Assembly: GCF_019195455.1 (NCBI RefSeq)
Contig: NZ_JAIMBW010000001.1
Coordinates: forward strand, 1-64,000
Reading direction: 5' to 3'
Origin: Gymnodinialimonas phycosphaerae
Lineage (GTDB): Bacteria > Pseudomonadota > Alphaproteobacteria > Rhodobacterales > Rhodobacteraceae
DNA: 64,000 bases
Positions 50,630-59,993 of this stretch are shown here, piece by piece. The notes beneath the pieces are model-generated. The model saw nothing but the letters and a program-made list of their open reading frames with translations. It made no database searches and was not told where the DNA came from. Every line of letters starts with the position of its first letter. The stretch's first letter is position 1. Made by a program: the position numbers and the translations under genes.

Positions 50630-50874
50630 GTCCGGGGCCCGGCTTGCGATTGGTCCTCTTCGATCACGACTATGGATTCGTAGATTTCGGCCAGCGCCTT
50701 GATTACATGCCATATCCCGATGAGGGCGACGCCATGGTATGGTTGAAGCCCGTCGTGTTCCTCCCAGGCGCGGAAGTCCTCCACCATTTCGGTCGAGGCG
50801 CTGACGATGATCAATACGCCGACCAGCAGGTGTAAATAGCGATTGTGGAGAATCTGTTTGATGACCGCGTGCAT
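50626..50874 (-). CDS. Small membrane protein of unknown function
   Basis: 82 aa from ATG 50874 (MHAVIKQIL), with GAGAAAG upstream. Two hydrophobic segments (LHLLVGVLIIVSAS; YHGVALIGIWHVIKAL) and a charged C-terminus. It converges on the previous gene with a 4-bp overlap. A longer frame reaches 51093, but without start support. Confidence 0.6.
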   Translation of the reverse strand: MHAVIKQILHNRYLHLLVGVLIIVSASTEMVEDFRAWEEHDGLQPYHGVALIGIWHVIKALAEIYESIVVIEEDQSQAGPRT

Positions 50875-51256
50875 GGTTCTTTCTCTCGGACAAAAACCCA
50901 GCCCGAAGTGGACCATCGGCGAGGGTCGTTTAGGTTCCGATATCGTGACGTCCTTGTCCAAGGATATCAAGGTGATGGGATAGGAAAGAAGGGACATGTT
51001 TAAAGACTGTACCGCATCTTTGGAAACATCCGCGATAGGGCCACCAGCCGAGGCGTCGCAGCATGGGCGAACTTCTTTCAGCAACAAAACCAAGGTGTTG
51101 AAGAAGAACCTCCGAACGGCAAAGCACGGGAATCGGGGGTATCAATGATCGATGTTGGGGGGCTGGAATTCGCGGCAGACGCCGGGTATCGCCGCGCAAA
51201 TGGCTGAACCGGCGCAAACATGAAACGGTGATGATTGATCTTGAAAGGAGGCAGCC
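50875..51256. other. Gene-free interval
   Basis: 382 bp. Open frames in it show no domain. One small dyad, TCCTTG-TC-CAAGGA, is at 50951-50964. No gene is supported. Confidence 0.5.
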
Positions 51257-52291
51257 TTACGAACCGGTCAGCGCTTCGGTCAGTTTGCCATCGGAAATGA
51301 TCAATGCGTCGTCGAGATGGGCGGTCGCCCCGCGCATACACAGGCCAAGATGCGCGCGGCTGCGATTTGCGCCCCCAAAGGCGACATCATCGTTGCTGCC
51401 GAGTTGAACCTGAAAGGCGCCCGCGAAGCTTTCGATATCCGCGCCACCGCCCCCGGAGTTGGGCGTCTGATTGATCGGTTGCGTCCAGATCGCGCGTGGG
51501 TCCACGCCCCAGGCGATGTGTCCTGCGGCCCATGCGCCGTCGTCCCCGGCTGCTGCCAGCGCTTCTCGAATCAGGAAGGCGTCAAGGCCGCCTTGGATGG
51601 ACACGACGCGGCCCGCCTCGAAGATCAGACGCACGGGGGCCTCGATGAACCGGGCCAGGTGAAAGACGCAATCGCCCACGTCCAGCACCAGAATGCCTTC
51701 GGTCGTGCCCTCGTTTTGGGCGGTTTGCACGGCCCCAAGACCCCAGAAATCCAAATGACCGGCGGTATCGGCGACCCCATGATTGGCCAGCCCCCGCCGC
51801 CCGTTCAGATCCATGGTCAGGTCGGTTCCTGCGGCCGATGTCAGGTGCAGCCTTGAGGCCGCGTCCAGCAAGCGGGCCCCCGCGAGGGCCGAGCCGCGCA
51901 CGCCCGCGTCATGGCGCAGGCGGTCCAGCACATGGGGGGGCTCCATGCAGCAAAGGACCCGCGCGCCGCGTGCAAGGGCGGCGGCGATCTCGGGGCGATA
52001 GTGCAGGGTGTGGGCGGTCATGTAGACGATGAGGTCAGCGACCTCGCACAGGGCGGCAAGGGCGCGGGCGTCGGGCGGCTTGTTCCAGCCGAATGTCACC
52101 TGCACGGCCTTTGCCTCCAACGCTTCGGCCGCGCCCATGCAGGCTGCGGCATAGGCGGGCATCCAGGCGGTATCGGTGACACAGACGCAGAGCTCGCCGG
52201 GTTGAAGCGCACAGGCATTCAGTTGATGGCGGAACAGCGCGGCCAGATCGGTGGCAAAGCCGGGGCCATCGTAGTTGCGCGCATAGGCCAT
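51257..52291 (-). CDS. 2,5-dihydroxypyridine 5,6-dioxygenase-like (NicX family)
   Basis: 344 aa from ATG 52291 (MAYARNYDG), with GGAG upstream; a longer frame starts at 52360. The protein resembles the NicX/aminopeptidase-T-like fold with blocks LCVCVTDTAWMP, AHTLHYRPEIAAAL, HDAGVRG and the late metal-binding stretch AWAAGHIAWGVDPRA. NicX opens the ring of 2,5-dihydroxypyridine. Aminopeptidase-like members exist too, so the reaction is uncertain. It is divergent from the creatininase-family gene. Confidence 0.65.
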   Translation of the reverse strand: MAYARNYDGPGFATDLAALFRHQLNACALQPGELCVCVTDTAWMPAYAAACMGAAEALEAKAVQVTFGWNKPPDARALAALCEVADLIVYMTAHTLHYRPEIAAALARGARVLCCMEPPHVLDRLRHDAGVRGSALAGARLLDAASRLHLTSAAGTDLTMDLNGRRGLANHGVADTAGHLDFWGLGAVQTAQNEGTTEGILVLDVGDCVFHLARFIEAPVRLIFEAGRVVSIQGGLDAFLIREALAAAGDDGAWAAGHIAWGVDPRAIWTQPINQTPNSGGGGADIESFAGAFQVQLGSNDDVAFGGANRSRAHLGLCMRGATAHLDDALIISDGKLTEALTGS

Positions 52292-52349
52292 GGGGCAATC
52301 TCCGACGGGATGACAACATTGCGCTGGCATCGTACGGGTGGGAAAGTAG

Positions 52350-52360
52350 ATTGTCGACAT
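52350..52360. promoter_or_regulatory. TGTCGACA motif in divergent promoter
   Basis: ATTGTCGACAT lies between the dioxygenase-like and creatininase genes. TGTCGACA recurs at 57541-57548 (upstream of gntR) and 59812-59819 (upstream of the peptide permeases). It is a candidate operator of the GntR regulator at 56626. Confidence 0.5.
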
Positions 52361-52389
52361 CGCAGGGGCAGCACGAAAGGGGTGGCGTG

Positions 52390-53106
52390 ATGAAGGTATC
52401 GAATATGAACTGGCGCGATGTGGAGGCCGCGGTCGCGCGCGATCCGCGTTGCATTCTGCCCATCGGCTCGACCGAGCAGCACGCGCAATTGTCGCTTTGC
52501 GTGGACAGTATTCTGGCCGAGCGTGTGGCGGCCGAGGCGGCGGACCCTTTGGGTGTTCCCGTCTTCCCGGTGATGCCCTACGGCTTGGCGCCCTATTTCA
52601 CCGCCTATCCCGGCACGATTTCCCTGCGGGTCGAGACGCTTCTGGCGGTGGTGCGCGATGTCGTGGGATCGCTTGCGCAGTCCGGGTTCCGGCGCGTGCT
52701 GATCGTGAACGGGCACGGCGGGAACAACCCAGTTGGTGCGCTGGCGCAAGAACTAATGGCAGAGCACGACGGGCTATCGGTGAAATTTCACAACTGGTGG
52801 AATGCGCCGCAGACTTGGGCCAAGGCGCAGGAAACGGACGTCACCGCCTCCCACGCGAACTGGATGGAGAATTTCCCCTGGACGCGGCTGGCCCATGCCG
52901 CTGCGCCCGCAGGCGACAAGCCGATGGTCGATATGGACCTGATGAAGGCCTCGTCCCCCGCGCAAGTGCGCGCGTTGCTGGAGGATGGGTCCTTTGGCGG
53001 GCGCTGGCAGCGCCCCGACAGCGAAATGCAGGCGATCTGGGATACTGGCGTGGCGGAAACCCGCGCGGTGCTGGAGGGGCCGTGGCCGGATTTGAGCCAT
53101 GGATGA
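52390..53106 (+). CDS. Creatininase-family amidohydrolase
   Basis: 238 aa from ATG 52390. Metal-binding blocks are LPIGSTEQHAQLSLCVDS (Glu, His) and VNGHGGNN (His), plus SLRVETLLAVVRDV and a late Glu. The family cleaves cyclic amides or other C-N bonds. It begins a three-gene plus-strand operon and overlaps the PanE-like gene by 8 bp. Confidence 0.88.
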   Translation: MKVSNMNWRDVEAAVARDPRCILPIGSTEQHAQLSLCVDSILAERVAAEAADPLGVPVFPVMPYGLAPYFTAYPGTISLRVETLLAVVRDVVGSLAQSGFRRVLIVNGHGGNNPVGALAQELMAEHDGLSVKFHNWWNAPQTWAKAQETDVTASHANWMENFPWTRLAHAAAPAGDKPMVDMDLMKASSPAQVRALLEDGSFGGRWQRPDSEMQAIWDTGVAETRAVLEGPWPDLSHG

Positions 53107-54118
53107 GCCGGTCCTGATCTGGGGCGCGGGGGCCATCGGTGGCCTTCTGGGGGCCTATTGGGCACGGGCGGGTGTGCCGGTCTTAATGGTGGATATAGTG
53201 GCAGAGCATGCGGCGGCCTGCGCGGGCACGGGATTGTGCGTCGAAGGCCCGGTGGACACGTTCCGACAAGTGGTGCCCTGCGTCACGCCGGATCAGGTCT
53301 TGGGTACATTCCAGCGCATTGTGCTGGCGGTGAAGGCCCACGGGACCGAGGCCGCCATGGCGCAGCTTCTGCCGCATTTGGCCGAGGACGGCTATGTCCT
53401 GTCGGCGCAGAACGGGTTGAACGAACATGTCATCGCGCGCGCGGCCGGGGCAGGGCGCACAATGGGGGCCTTCGTCAATTTCGGTGCGGATTGGCTGGGG
53501 CCAGGGCGCATCCTGTTCGGCAATCGCGGCGCGGTCGTGGTGGGGGAGATTGACGGCACTGTCCGCCCTCGCACGCAGGACATGTTCGAGCTGCTGCAAG
53601 TGTTCGAGCCCGCCGCCGTGCTGACTGAGGACATTTGGGCTTACCTCTGGGGCAAGCTGGGGTATGGCGCGATGCTGTTCGCCACGGCCCTGACGCCTGA
53701 CAGCATGAGTGCAAATTTCGCCGATCCTTCGCGGGGGCCCGCGCTGATCGGTCTGGGGCGCGAAGTGATGCGGGTCGCGCAGGCGGAAGGGGTCACGCCC
53801 AAGGCGTTCAACGGGTTCGAGCCCGCCGCCTTCATGCCCCGCGCGACGGAGGCGGAGGCGCGCCGAAGCATCGCCGATCTCGCCGCGTTCAATGCGACGA
53901 CTGCCAAGTCCCATTCCGGTATTTACCGCGACCTGGCCGTGCGCAAGCGGCGGACCGAGGTCGACGCGCAGGTGGGCGCGGTGGTGGAGATCGCAGCGCG
54001 GCACGGGATCGCGGTGCCACTTCTGACGCGGCTGGTCGCGTTGATCCATGACATAGAGGACGACCGCAGAGAGATGTCGGAGGCGACATTTCACGCCCTG
54101 ACAGAGGGGTGGACATGA
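53099..54118 (+). CDS. PanE/ApbA-type ketopantoate reductase family
   Basis: 339 aa. N-terminal GAGAIGGLLGAYWARAG is the NADP Rossmann motif; later LAVKAHGTEAAM, LSAQNGLNEHVIA and the catalytic Lys region YLWGKLGYGAMLF are visible. Reduction of a 2-keto acid is the general reaction. In this context it more likely serves a catabolic intermediate than pantothenate synthesis (inference). Confidence 0.87.
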   Translation: MDEPVLIWGAGAIGGLLGAYWARAGVPVLMVDIVAEHAAACAGTGLCVEGPVDTFRQVVPCVTPDQVLGTFQRIVLAVKAHGTEAAMAQLLPHLAEDGYVLSAQNGLNEHVIARAAGAGRTMGAFVNFGADWLGPGRILFGNRGAVVVGEIDGTVRPRTQDMFELLQVFEPAAVLTEDIWAYLWGKLGYGAMLFATALTPDSMSANFADPSRGPALIGLGREVMRVAQAEGVTPKAFNGFEPAAFMPRATEAEARRSIADLAAFNATTAKSHSGIYRDLAVRKRRTEVDAQVGAVVEIAARHGIAVPLLTRLVALIHDIEDDRREMSEATFHALTEGWT

Positions 54119-54858
54119 CCGCGCGGCTGGCCCTTGTGACTGGCGTAGTAGGCGGTATCGGGGCCGCCATTGCGCAACGCCTGCACGATGAGGGCGCGCA
54201 GGTTGTGGTCAGCGACCTGCCCGGCGCGGGGTTCGAGGACGCGGCGCGGCGGTTGGGTCTTCCCGCCCTTGGGGCCGACTTGGGTGATCCGACAGAAGTC
54301 AAGCAGATGATCGCCCGGATCGCCGTCGACCACGGGGCGGTAGATATCCTCGTCAACGCGGCGGGCGGTGTGCGCGGTCAGGTCGGCACGCCGTTGGAGG
54401 ACGTGGACCCTGCCGCATGGCGAAGCCTGTTTGCGATCAACGTGGATGCGACGCTGTACTTGTCGCAGGCCCTTGTGCCAGCCATGAAGGCGGCGGAGTG
54501 GGGGCGGATTGTCACTATCAGTTCCGGCGCCGGCCTGCGCCCCAGCCTGACGGGTATTCACGCCTATACTGCCGCCAAACACGCGCTGGTTGGACTGACC
54601 AAACAGCTGAGCCAGGAGTTGGCACGGCACGGGATCTGCGTGAATTCCATTGCACCGGGATTCATCCTCTCCAACCCCGCAACGCACGCCCAATGGGACG
54701 CCCTCGGCCCTGACAAGCAGGCAGCGCTGGTGGAACGGATCCACACCCGGCGCCTGGGTACGCCCGAAGATATCGCTGCCGCCGCCGCTTTTTTGACCTC
54801 GGATCAAGCGAGTTGGATCTCGGGCCAAATCCTGAGCGTGGATGGCGGGATCAGCTGA
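54115..54858 (+). CDS. Short-chain dehydrogenase/reductase
   Basis: 247 aa from ATG 54115, overlapping the reductase stop (ATGA); a GTG at 54109 is possible. Rossmann motif TGVVGGIGAAIAQRL, NAAGG, catalytic Ser in TISSGAGLRP and YTAAKHALVG (Tyr, Lys), SVDGG at the end. It oxidises or reduces an alcohol/ketone with NAD(P). Last gene before a two-way terminator. Confidence 0.92.
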   Translation: MTARLALVTGVVGGIGAAIAQRLHDEGAQVVVSDLPGAGFEDAARRLGLPALGADLGDPTEVKQMIARIAVDHGAVDILVNAAGGVRGQVGTPLEDVDPAAWRSLFAINVDATLYLSQALVPAMKAAEWGRIVTISSGAGLRPSLTGIHAYTAAKHALVGLTKQLSQELARHGICVNSIAPGFILSNPATHAQWDALGPDKQAALVERIHTRRLGTPEDIAAAAAFLTSDQASWISGQILSVDGGIS

Positions 54859-54883
54859 CGCGCGTCCCGTGATGCCAAGGAAA

Positions 54884-54915
54884 ATGGGCGCCGGATCCGA
54901 AGATCCGACGCCCAT
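54884..54915. terminator. Two-way terminator between convergent genes
   Basis: A 14-bp stem with one mismatch (ATGGGCG-CCGGATC / GATCCGA-CGCCCAT), CGAA loop, lies between the SDR gene and the peptide-binding protein gene, which converge. Confidence 0.75.
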
Positions 54916-54944
54916 CCTTCACAAGCGGGAGAGGTTTCGCCTGT

Positions 54945-56495
54945 TTAGTTGAGTGTCGCGTCGAACAGGTAGACCTTTTCATCCGGGCGCGGGCTCCAGT
55001 TGACGCGGTTGGACACGCCATAGAAGTCGGGCTGGAAGTAGAGGTGCAGCCAGGGGCCATCGTCGTAGAAGACCTGCAACATCTCATTCACGATCTGCCG
55101 CGTTTCCTCTTCGGACTCGGCGTTGCGGATGTCTTCCCACCGGTCAAACCAGCGCGGATCATCCCAGTGGGTGTAGTTGGTGCCGGAGTCCACGGCCGCG
55201 AGGTCCGTCATGTCGTAAAGCGGGCTCCAGAGTGCGCCACCGGACCCGATGAAGTAGAGGGGCCCTGCGTTGCGCTCGCGGATGATCGGAATGTAGACGC
55301 TGGACCATTCCATGATCTGCAAATCTACATCCAGACCCACATCCCCCAGCATCTGGGCAATCGCCTGCACCACGTTGGCGTCGTTCAGGTAACGGCCCTG
55401 GCCCGCCTGGAACGCGATGGAGAAACGGGTGCCATCATCGCCACGGGGCCAGCCGGCCTCGTCCAGAAGCTGTTCGGCCAGTTCGGGATCGTAGGGGTAA
55501 GGCTCGATGTCCGGGTGGGCATTGGACGGGTTCACAATGCCCGTCATTCGCTCACATTCGAAGTTCAGGAGCGCGGAGCAGATCGTCGGCACGTCGACCG
55601 CATATTGCAGGGCGCGGCGCACGTTCGGATCCTGGATCGCGTCACCACCGGGTTCCTGTGCCATGGTCTCGGACAGGTTGAAGCCGACGTACATGCGACG
55701 GGTGCCCTGGATCGGGTTCACTTCCGCCACGCCAGAGGCGTTGATGACGTCCATCTGATCGGGGGCCACGTTGGTGATGATGTCGACGTTGCCCGCCATC
55801 AGCTCTGCCGCCCGGGTCGAGGCTTCGGGGATGATCCGCCAGATGATATTCTGCACGCCGACGTCAGCGCCTTCAACGGCTTCCAGCACGACCTCGGAGC
55901 CGCGACGCCATTCGACAAGGCGGTAAGGGCCGGACCCCACGGGGTTACTGGCAGCCTCATCGAGGGTCATCGCCTCGTAGCTGTCCATGCAGTGGATCAT
56001 CACTTCGGCGATCAAGCCGAAGGCGATGGGGTTGGGGGCGCCAAGGTTGACCTGCACCCGCAATTCGTCCAGCGCTTCGGCGCTTTGGAAATCGATGGAG
56101 GAGAACACGAATCCGGGGGTGTTGCCGGTGAAGGCGTTTTCCGGGTCAGCGGCGCGATTGAACGAGTAGGCCGCATCTTCGGCGGTCAAGGCTTCGCCGT
56201 CGTGGCAGGTCAGCCCCTCGTTGAGGGTGTAGATATAGCCCATCCCATCCTCGGTGATTTCGAGGTTGTTGGCCAGGACCGGCACGGCCTCGCCCGAGCC
56301 GCTCATCGTGTAGAGCGTCCCGAAGATGTGGCGCGCGACGTTGGAGTTGTCCCGCGACGAGATTGGAGCAGGGTCCAGCGTGCTGATGTCGGTGCTGAGG
56401 CCCACGACAATCGTGTTTTCCACTTGCGCAAAAGCCCCCGTGGTCAGGGCAAGACTTGCAGCACTGGCTGCAAGCATATGGTGTAGTCTAGGCAT
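54945..56495 (-). CDS. Peptide/nickel-type ABC substrate-binding protein (SBP_bac_5)
   Basis: 516 aa from ATG 56495, with AAGGAAAG upstream; a frame to 56510 is less likely. Signal peptide cleaved near GAFAQ. Family blocks are FGTLYTMSGSGEAVPVLA, LTCHDGEALTAEDAAYSFNRA, LRRALQYAVD-type sequence and PYDPELAEQLLDEAGWPRG. It feeds the DppBCDF-like transporter encoded at 57672-61918, although the permeases are on the other strand. Confidence 0.93.
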   Translation of the reverse strand: MPRLHHMLAASAASLALTTGAFAQVENTIVVGLSTDISTLDPAPISSRDNSNVARHIFGTLYTMSGSGEAVPVLANNLEITEDGMGYIYTLNEGLTCHDGEALTAEDAAYSFNRAADPENAFTGNTPGFVFSSIDFQSAEALDELRVQVNLGAPNPIAFGLIAEVMIHCMDSYEAMTLDEAASNPVGSGPYRLVEWRRGSEVVLEAVEGADVGVQNIIWRIIPEASTRAAELMAGNVDIITNVAPDQMDVINASGVAEVNPIQGTRRMYVGFNLSETMAQEPGGDAIQDPNVRRALQYAVDVPTICSALLNFECERMTGIVNPSNAHPDIEPYPYDPELAEQLLDEAGWPRGDDGTRFSIAFQAGQGRYLNDANVVQAIAQMLGDVGLDVDLQIMEWSSVYIPIIRERNAGPLYFIGSGGALWSPLYDMTDLAAVDSGTNYTHWDDPRWFDRWEDIRNAESEEETRQIVNEMLQVFYDDGPWLHLYFQPDFYGVSNRVNWSPRPDEKVYLFDATLN

Positions 56496-56625
56496 TCGCT
56501 TTCCTTTCACCTGTTGAGTGGTCTTCGGGGACTGTTTCGCTGTTTGGCAGTCTTTTCAGTCCGGGTTGTGGCAACCTCGAAGTCCATCCATCGGCGGCAG
56601 GCGCGTCTTGTCTGGTCTTCGAAGG

Positions 56626-57324
56626 TTACAGGGCTTCGGCAATGGTCGCCGGGTCAAAGGCGGCCAGAATGCGGGTGTGGTCAGAAATCAGTTTGATGGC
56701 GCGGTCGGCATCTCCGTCGGCAATGGCTTGCACGATGGGCGGGTGATTGCTGGCAACCTCGGCAAGGTTGCGTTCGTCGCGGTTGCGCAGCGCCATGATC
56801 TGGTGAATGCGCAGGTAAAGGTTCTTCCACGACGCCAGCAGCAGGTCATGGTCGGCCAGCCGGATCAGGGCGTGGTGGAAGGCTTCGTCGGCCGCCACGA
56901 GGGCGGCGAAGTCATCGGCCTCGGCGGCGGCGATCATCTCATCGCAATGGGCGCGCAAGTCATCAAGCGGCGCGCCGTTTTCCAGGATACGGCGCACGGC
57001 CATCACCTCGAACACCTCGCGCAGGGAATAGGTCTCGCCCACCTCGCGGGCGGTCAATGGTTTCACGCGCTTGCCCTTGTAGGCGATGGTTTCCACCAGG
57101 CCGTCGTTTTCGAGGATCTGGATCGCTTCACGAATTGGCGCGCGCGATACGTTCATCTGTTCGGCGAGGGCGGTTTCCACCAGTCCGGTTCCGGGCTTGA
57201 GGCGGCCGCTGAGAATCGCACTGCGAAGCCGGTCGGCCACTTGAACGCGCAAGGGCACGTTCTCGATCGGTTGCATATCGTGGACCGTCGGGTTGGCCGA
57301 AGCCTTTGGTGTCGCCATTGTCAT
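56626..57324 (-). CDS. GntR-family regulator (FCD subfamily)
   Basis: 232 aa. The winged HTH (RVQVADRLRSAILSGRLKPG, NVSRAPIREAIQIL, DGLVETIAYKGKRV) is followed by an FCD domain with Asp/His metal-ligand candidates (HCDEMIAAAEADD, ADEAFHHALI, SNHPPIVQAI). It sits between the binding protein and the ATPases of the peptide transporter and is the likely regulator of this locus through the TGTCGACA sites. Confidence 0.92.
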   Translation of the reverse strand: MTMATPKASANPTVHDMQPIENVPLRVQVADRLRSAILSGRLKPGTGLVETALAEQMNVSRAPIREAIQILENDGLVETIAYKGKRVKPLTAREVGETYSLREVFEVMAVRRILENGAPLDDLRAHCDEMIAAAEADDFAALVAADEAFHHALIRLADHDLLLASWKNLYLRIHQIMALRNRDERNLAEVASNHPPIVQAIADGDADRAIKLISDHTRILAAFDPATIAEAL

Positions 57325-57671
57325 CGGAAAGTGCCTTTCAAGTGTCTGCTTCCTGCCCTTTGACCCACGGACGCGGAAATCGCGCCGGAAAGGGGGCCAA
57401 GAGTAGAGTGGCGATACTTAAAAGAGCGCTTCACGCTTTGTGCAACCATGATCAGCAATAGAAGGGTCGATTGCATACAATCCGGGACAATCTTCAGAAC
57501 AGGCGCCAGCAGAGGCGCTGCATACCGTTCTGTTGTGTGTTGTCGACAATCCATAAGTAGACACTGCTTCACCGACAAAAGACTTGTCAAGCATTCATGC
57601 GGGCAAGTGGGCCTATGCTGGCACGGATTCCGCCGATCGCTGCATTTTGTGGCCGGCGAAGCGGTGTAAGC
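57325..57671. promoter_or_regulatory. Control region upstream of gntR with two palindromes
   Basis: 347 bp. ATTG-CATA-CAAT (57470-57481) and TTGTCGACAA (57540-57549) are both GntR-operator-like palindromes, 70 bp apart. No gene is supported here. Confidence 0.5.
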
Positions 57672-58640
57672 TCAGGTGGTGTGGATGCATGCGCTGGTGT
57701 GGCCCTCGCCCACGGACTTCAGGGGCGGCACGATATTGGCGCAATCCTCGGTAGCCAGAGGGCACCGGGTGCGGAACACACAGCCCGACGGCGGGTTGAT
57801 CGGGCTTGGTATATCGCCCTTCAGGATCACCCGGTCGCGGCGCTTGCCGGGGCTGGGGATCGGCACGGCGGACAACAACGCCTTGGTATAGGGGTGATTG
57901 GGCCGCGCATACAGATCGGCGACCGAGGCGATTTCCATCACACGGCCTAGGTACATCACAATGACCCGGTCGCAGATATGCTCGACCACACCCAGGTCAT
58001 GGGCGATGAACAGCATTGTCAGGTTGAGGTCGGTCTTGAGGTCTTCCAGAAGGTTGATGACCTGCGCCTGGATCGACACATCCAGCGCCGAGACGGGCTC
58101 ATCGGCGACGATGAACTCCGGCTCCACCGCCAGGGCACGGGCGATGCCGATGCGCTGCCGCTGACCGCCGGAGAACTCGTGTGGGAAGCGGTCCAGATGA
58201 TCGCGTGACAGGCCAACCTTTTCCAACAGCGCCGCGGCGCGGTCATCATGCTCGGACACGGTGCCGATCCGGTGCAGTCGCAGGGGATGGGTCAGGATAT
58301 CGCGCACCTTCTCGCGCGGGTTAAGGCTGGCGTAGGGGTCCTGGAAGATGATCTGCATGCGCTTGCGGTAGCTGCGCAGGTCCGCTGTATTCAGCCCCAT
58401 GACATCGGTGCCGTCGAACTGCACGCCGCCCTCCGTGGCCTCTTCCAGCCGCAGAATGGTGCGGCCCACGGTGGTCTTGCCAGAGCCGCTTTCCCCCACA
58501 AGGCCCACAACTTCGCCTGCGTTGATGTCGAACGAAATGTCATCAACGGCCTTCACGTTGTTGACCACCCGTTGCAGCACGCCGCCGTGGATCGGGAAAT
58601 ACTTGCGAAGGTTTTCAACCTTGAGAAGCGGGGCGTTCAT
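57672..58640 (-). CDS. Peptide ABC transporter ATPase (DppF-type)
   Basis: 322 aa. Walker [12 protein letters not shown], signature [10 protein letters not shown], Walker [15 protein letters not shown], and the C-terminal oligopeptide box with [14 protein letters not shown] and [10 protein letters not shown] (Cys cluster for an Fe-S centre in DppD/F-like proteins). Coupled by four bases to the DppD-type gene. Confidence 0.94.
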   Translation of the reverse strand: MNAPLLKVENLRKYFPIHGGVLQRVVNNVKAVDDISFDINAGEVVGLVGESGSGKTTVGRTILRLEEATEGGVQFDGTDVMGLNTADLRSYRKRMQIIFQDPYASLNPREKVRDILTHPLRLHRIGTVSEHDDRAAALLEKVGLSRDHLDRFPHEFSGGQRQRIGIARALAVEPEFIVADEPVSALDVSIQAQVINLLEDLKTDLNLTMLFIAHDLGVVEHICDRVIVMYLGRVMEIASVADLYARPNHPYTKALLSAVPIPSPGKRRDRVILKGDIPSPINPPSGCVFRTRCPLATEDCANIVPPLKSVGEGHTSACIHTT

Positions 58641-59659
58641 GAGGCTTGCCTGTCGCTAAGGGATAATTCACGCCAGCGGGCGCAGCGGATCTGGTGGGTT
58701 GGCGTCGCGGTTTCCAGCGGCGGCAAGGCAGCACGGCAGACGTCGGTCGCGAAGGCGCAGCGCGGGTGGAACCGGCACCCGTCCGGCAAGCTGGTCAGGG
58801 CGGGCACCGTGCCGGGGATCGCTTCCAGTCGGGTCTTGTTGATCGAGGATCCCAGGCGCGGGATCGAGTTCATCAGCCCCGCCGTGTAGGGCATGCGCGG
58901 ATTGTTGAAGATGTCCTCCACGCTGGCCGTTTCGACCACTTGTGCGGCGTACATGACGACAACCCTGTCCGCGACTTCGGCCACTACGCCTAGGTCGTGA
59001 GTGATGAAGATGATCGCCATGCCGAGCTTTTTTTGCAGGTCATCGAGCAGTTCCAGCATTTGCGCCTGAATGGTCACGTCAAGCGCCGTCGTCGGCTCGT
59101 CCGCGATCAGGATGCGCGGCTCGCAGGCCAGCGCCATGGCGATCATCGCGCGCTGGCGCATGCCGCCCGACATCTCGTGCGGGTAATTGTCGACGCGGGT
59201 GGTGGGCTCTGGAATGCCGACGAGGTGCAACATTTCAATCGCGCGCGCGCGGGCTTTCTGGCGCGAGAGCTTTTCATGGCGGATCACCATTTCCGCGATC
59301 TGCTGGCCCACGGTGTGCACCGGGTTCAGGCTGGTCATCGGCTCCTGGAAGATCATGCCGATCTCCTTGCCGCGAATCTCTCGCATCTCATGCTCGCTCA
59401 GGGTGGTGATCTCTTGCCCGTGCAACTTGATGCTGCCACCCGACACGCGCCCCACGTCCTTCGGCAGAAGGCCCATGATCGACAGGCTGGTGACGGATTT
59501 ACCTGACCCGCTTTCGCCAACGATGGCCAGCGTCTCGCCGGCGTGGACGTCGAAGCTGACGCCGTCGACGGCGCAAACCGACAGCTTTTTGCTGAGGTCG
59601 AAGGTGGTTTGCAGGTCGCGGACCTCCAGGAGGGGCGCGTCCGTTTGTTCAGGCGCCAT
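58637..59659 (-). CDS. Peptide ABC transporter ATPase (DppD-type)
   Basis: 340 aa. Walker [12 protein letters not shown], signature [10 protein letters not shown], Walker [16 protein letters not shown]-terminal [10 protein letters not shown] with cysteine cluster. Paired with the DppF-type gene. Transcribed divergently from the permease genes. Confidence 0.94.
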   Translation of the reverse strand: MAPEQTDAPLLEVRDLQTTFDLSKKLSVCAVDGVSFDVHAGETLAIVGESGSGKSVTSLSIMGLLPKDVGRVSGGSIKLHGQEITTLSEHEMREIRGKEIGMIFQEPMTSLNPVHTVGQQIAEMVIRHEKLSRQKARARAIEMLHLVGIPEPTTRVDNYPHEMSGGMRQRAMIAMALACEPRILIADEPTTALDVTIQAQMLELLDDLQKKLGMAIIFITHDLGVVAEVADRVVVMYAAQVVETASVEDIFNNPRMPYTAGLMNSIPRLGSSINKTRLEAIPGTVPALTSLPDGCRFHPRCAFATDVCRAALPPLETATPTHQIRCARWRELSLSDRQAS

Positions 59660-59810
59660 GGCGTCGGTCCCTATTGATCGCTGTTCGATCTGCTGTCTTT
59701 TTCATCACCCGTGCCCCTTGGTCATGCAACTCAAACGATTGGCCTGACCGCTCTGCGTTTCCCGATTTGCCCGCTTGACGCATTGGCACCTGCATGATTT
59801 GGTTGTTATA

Positions 59811-59820
59811 CTGTCGACAA
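59811..59820. promoter_or_regulatory. TGTCGACA motif upstream of permease genes
   Basis: CTGTCGACAA lies within a wider near-palindrome GTTATA...TATAAC (about 59805-59828) in the 334-bp gap between the divergent ATPase and permease operons. Third copy of the motif in this locus. Confidence 0.5.
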
Positions 59821-59993
59821 TCTATAACCTACTGTGAGAGATCGTCCAATTGATTGTCAAGCGTCCCGGAGAAGTGAATTTGGAAATGCACGACGACCAA
59901 AAGACCGGCGATGTCGGGGGCATCGATATGATGCCCAATTGCGCAACTTTGGCTTGGGCGGGGCCGCGCGGCCTGCGGCGGAGGTTTTAGGAC

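Noticed and set aside
50951..50964. TCCTTG-TC-CAAGGA dyad as an operator
   Set aside because: Single short dyad without a matching copy or clear promoter.
51078..51341. Minus-strand frames in the gap before the dioxygenase-like gene
   Set aside because: No start support, no domain, arginine/proline-rich shadow composition.
55044..56486. Long plus-strand frame antisense to the peptide-binding protein gene
   Set aside because: His/Val/Gly-rich shadow of a high-GC gene; the opposite strand has a clear family match and signal peptide.
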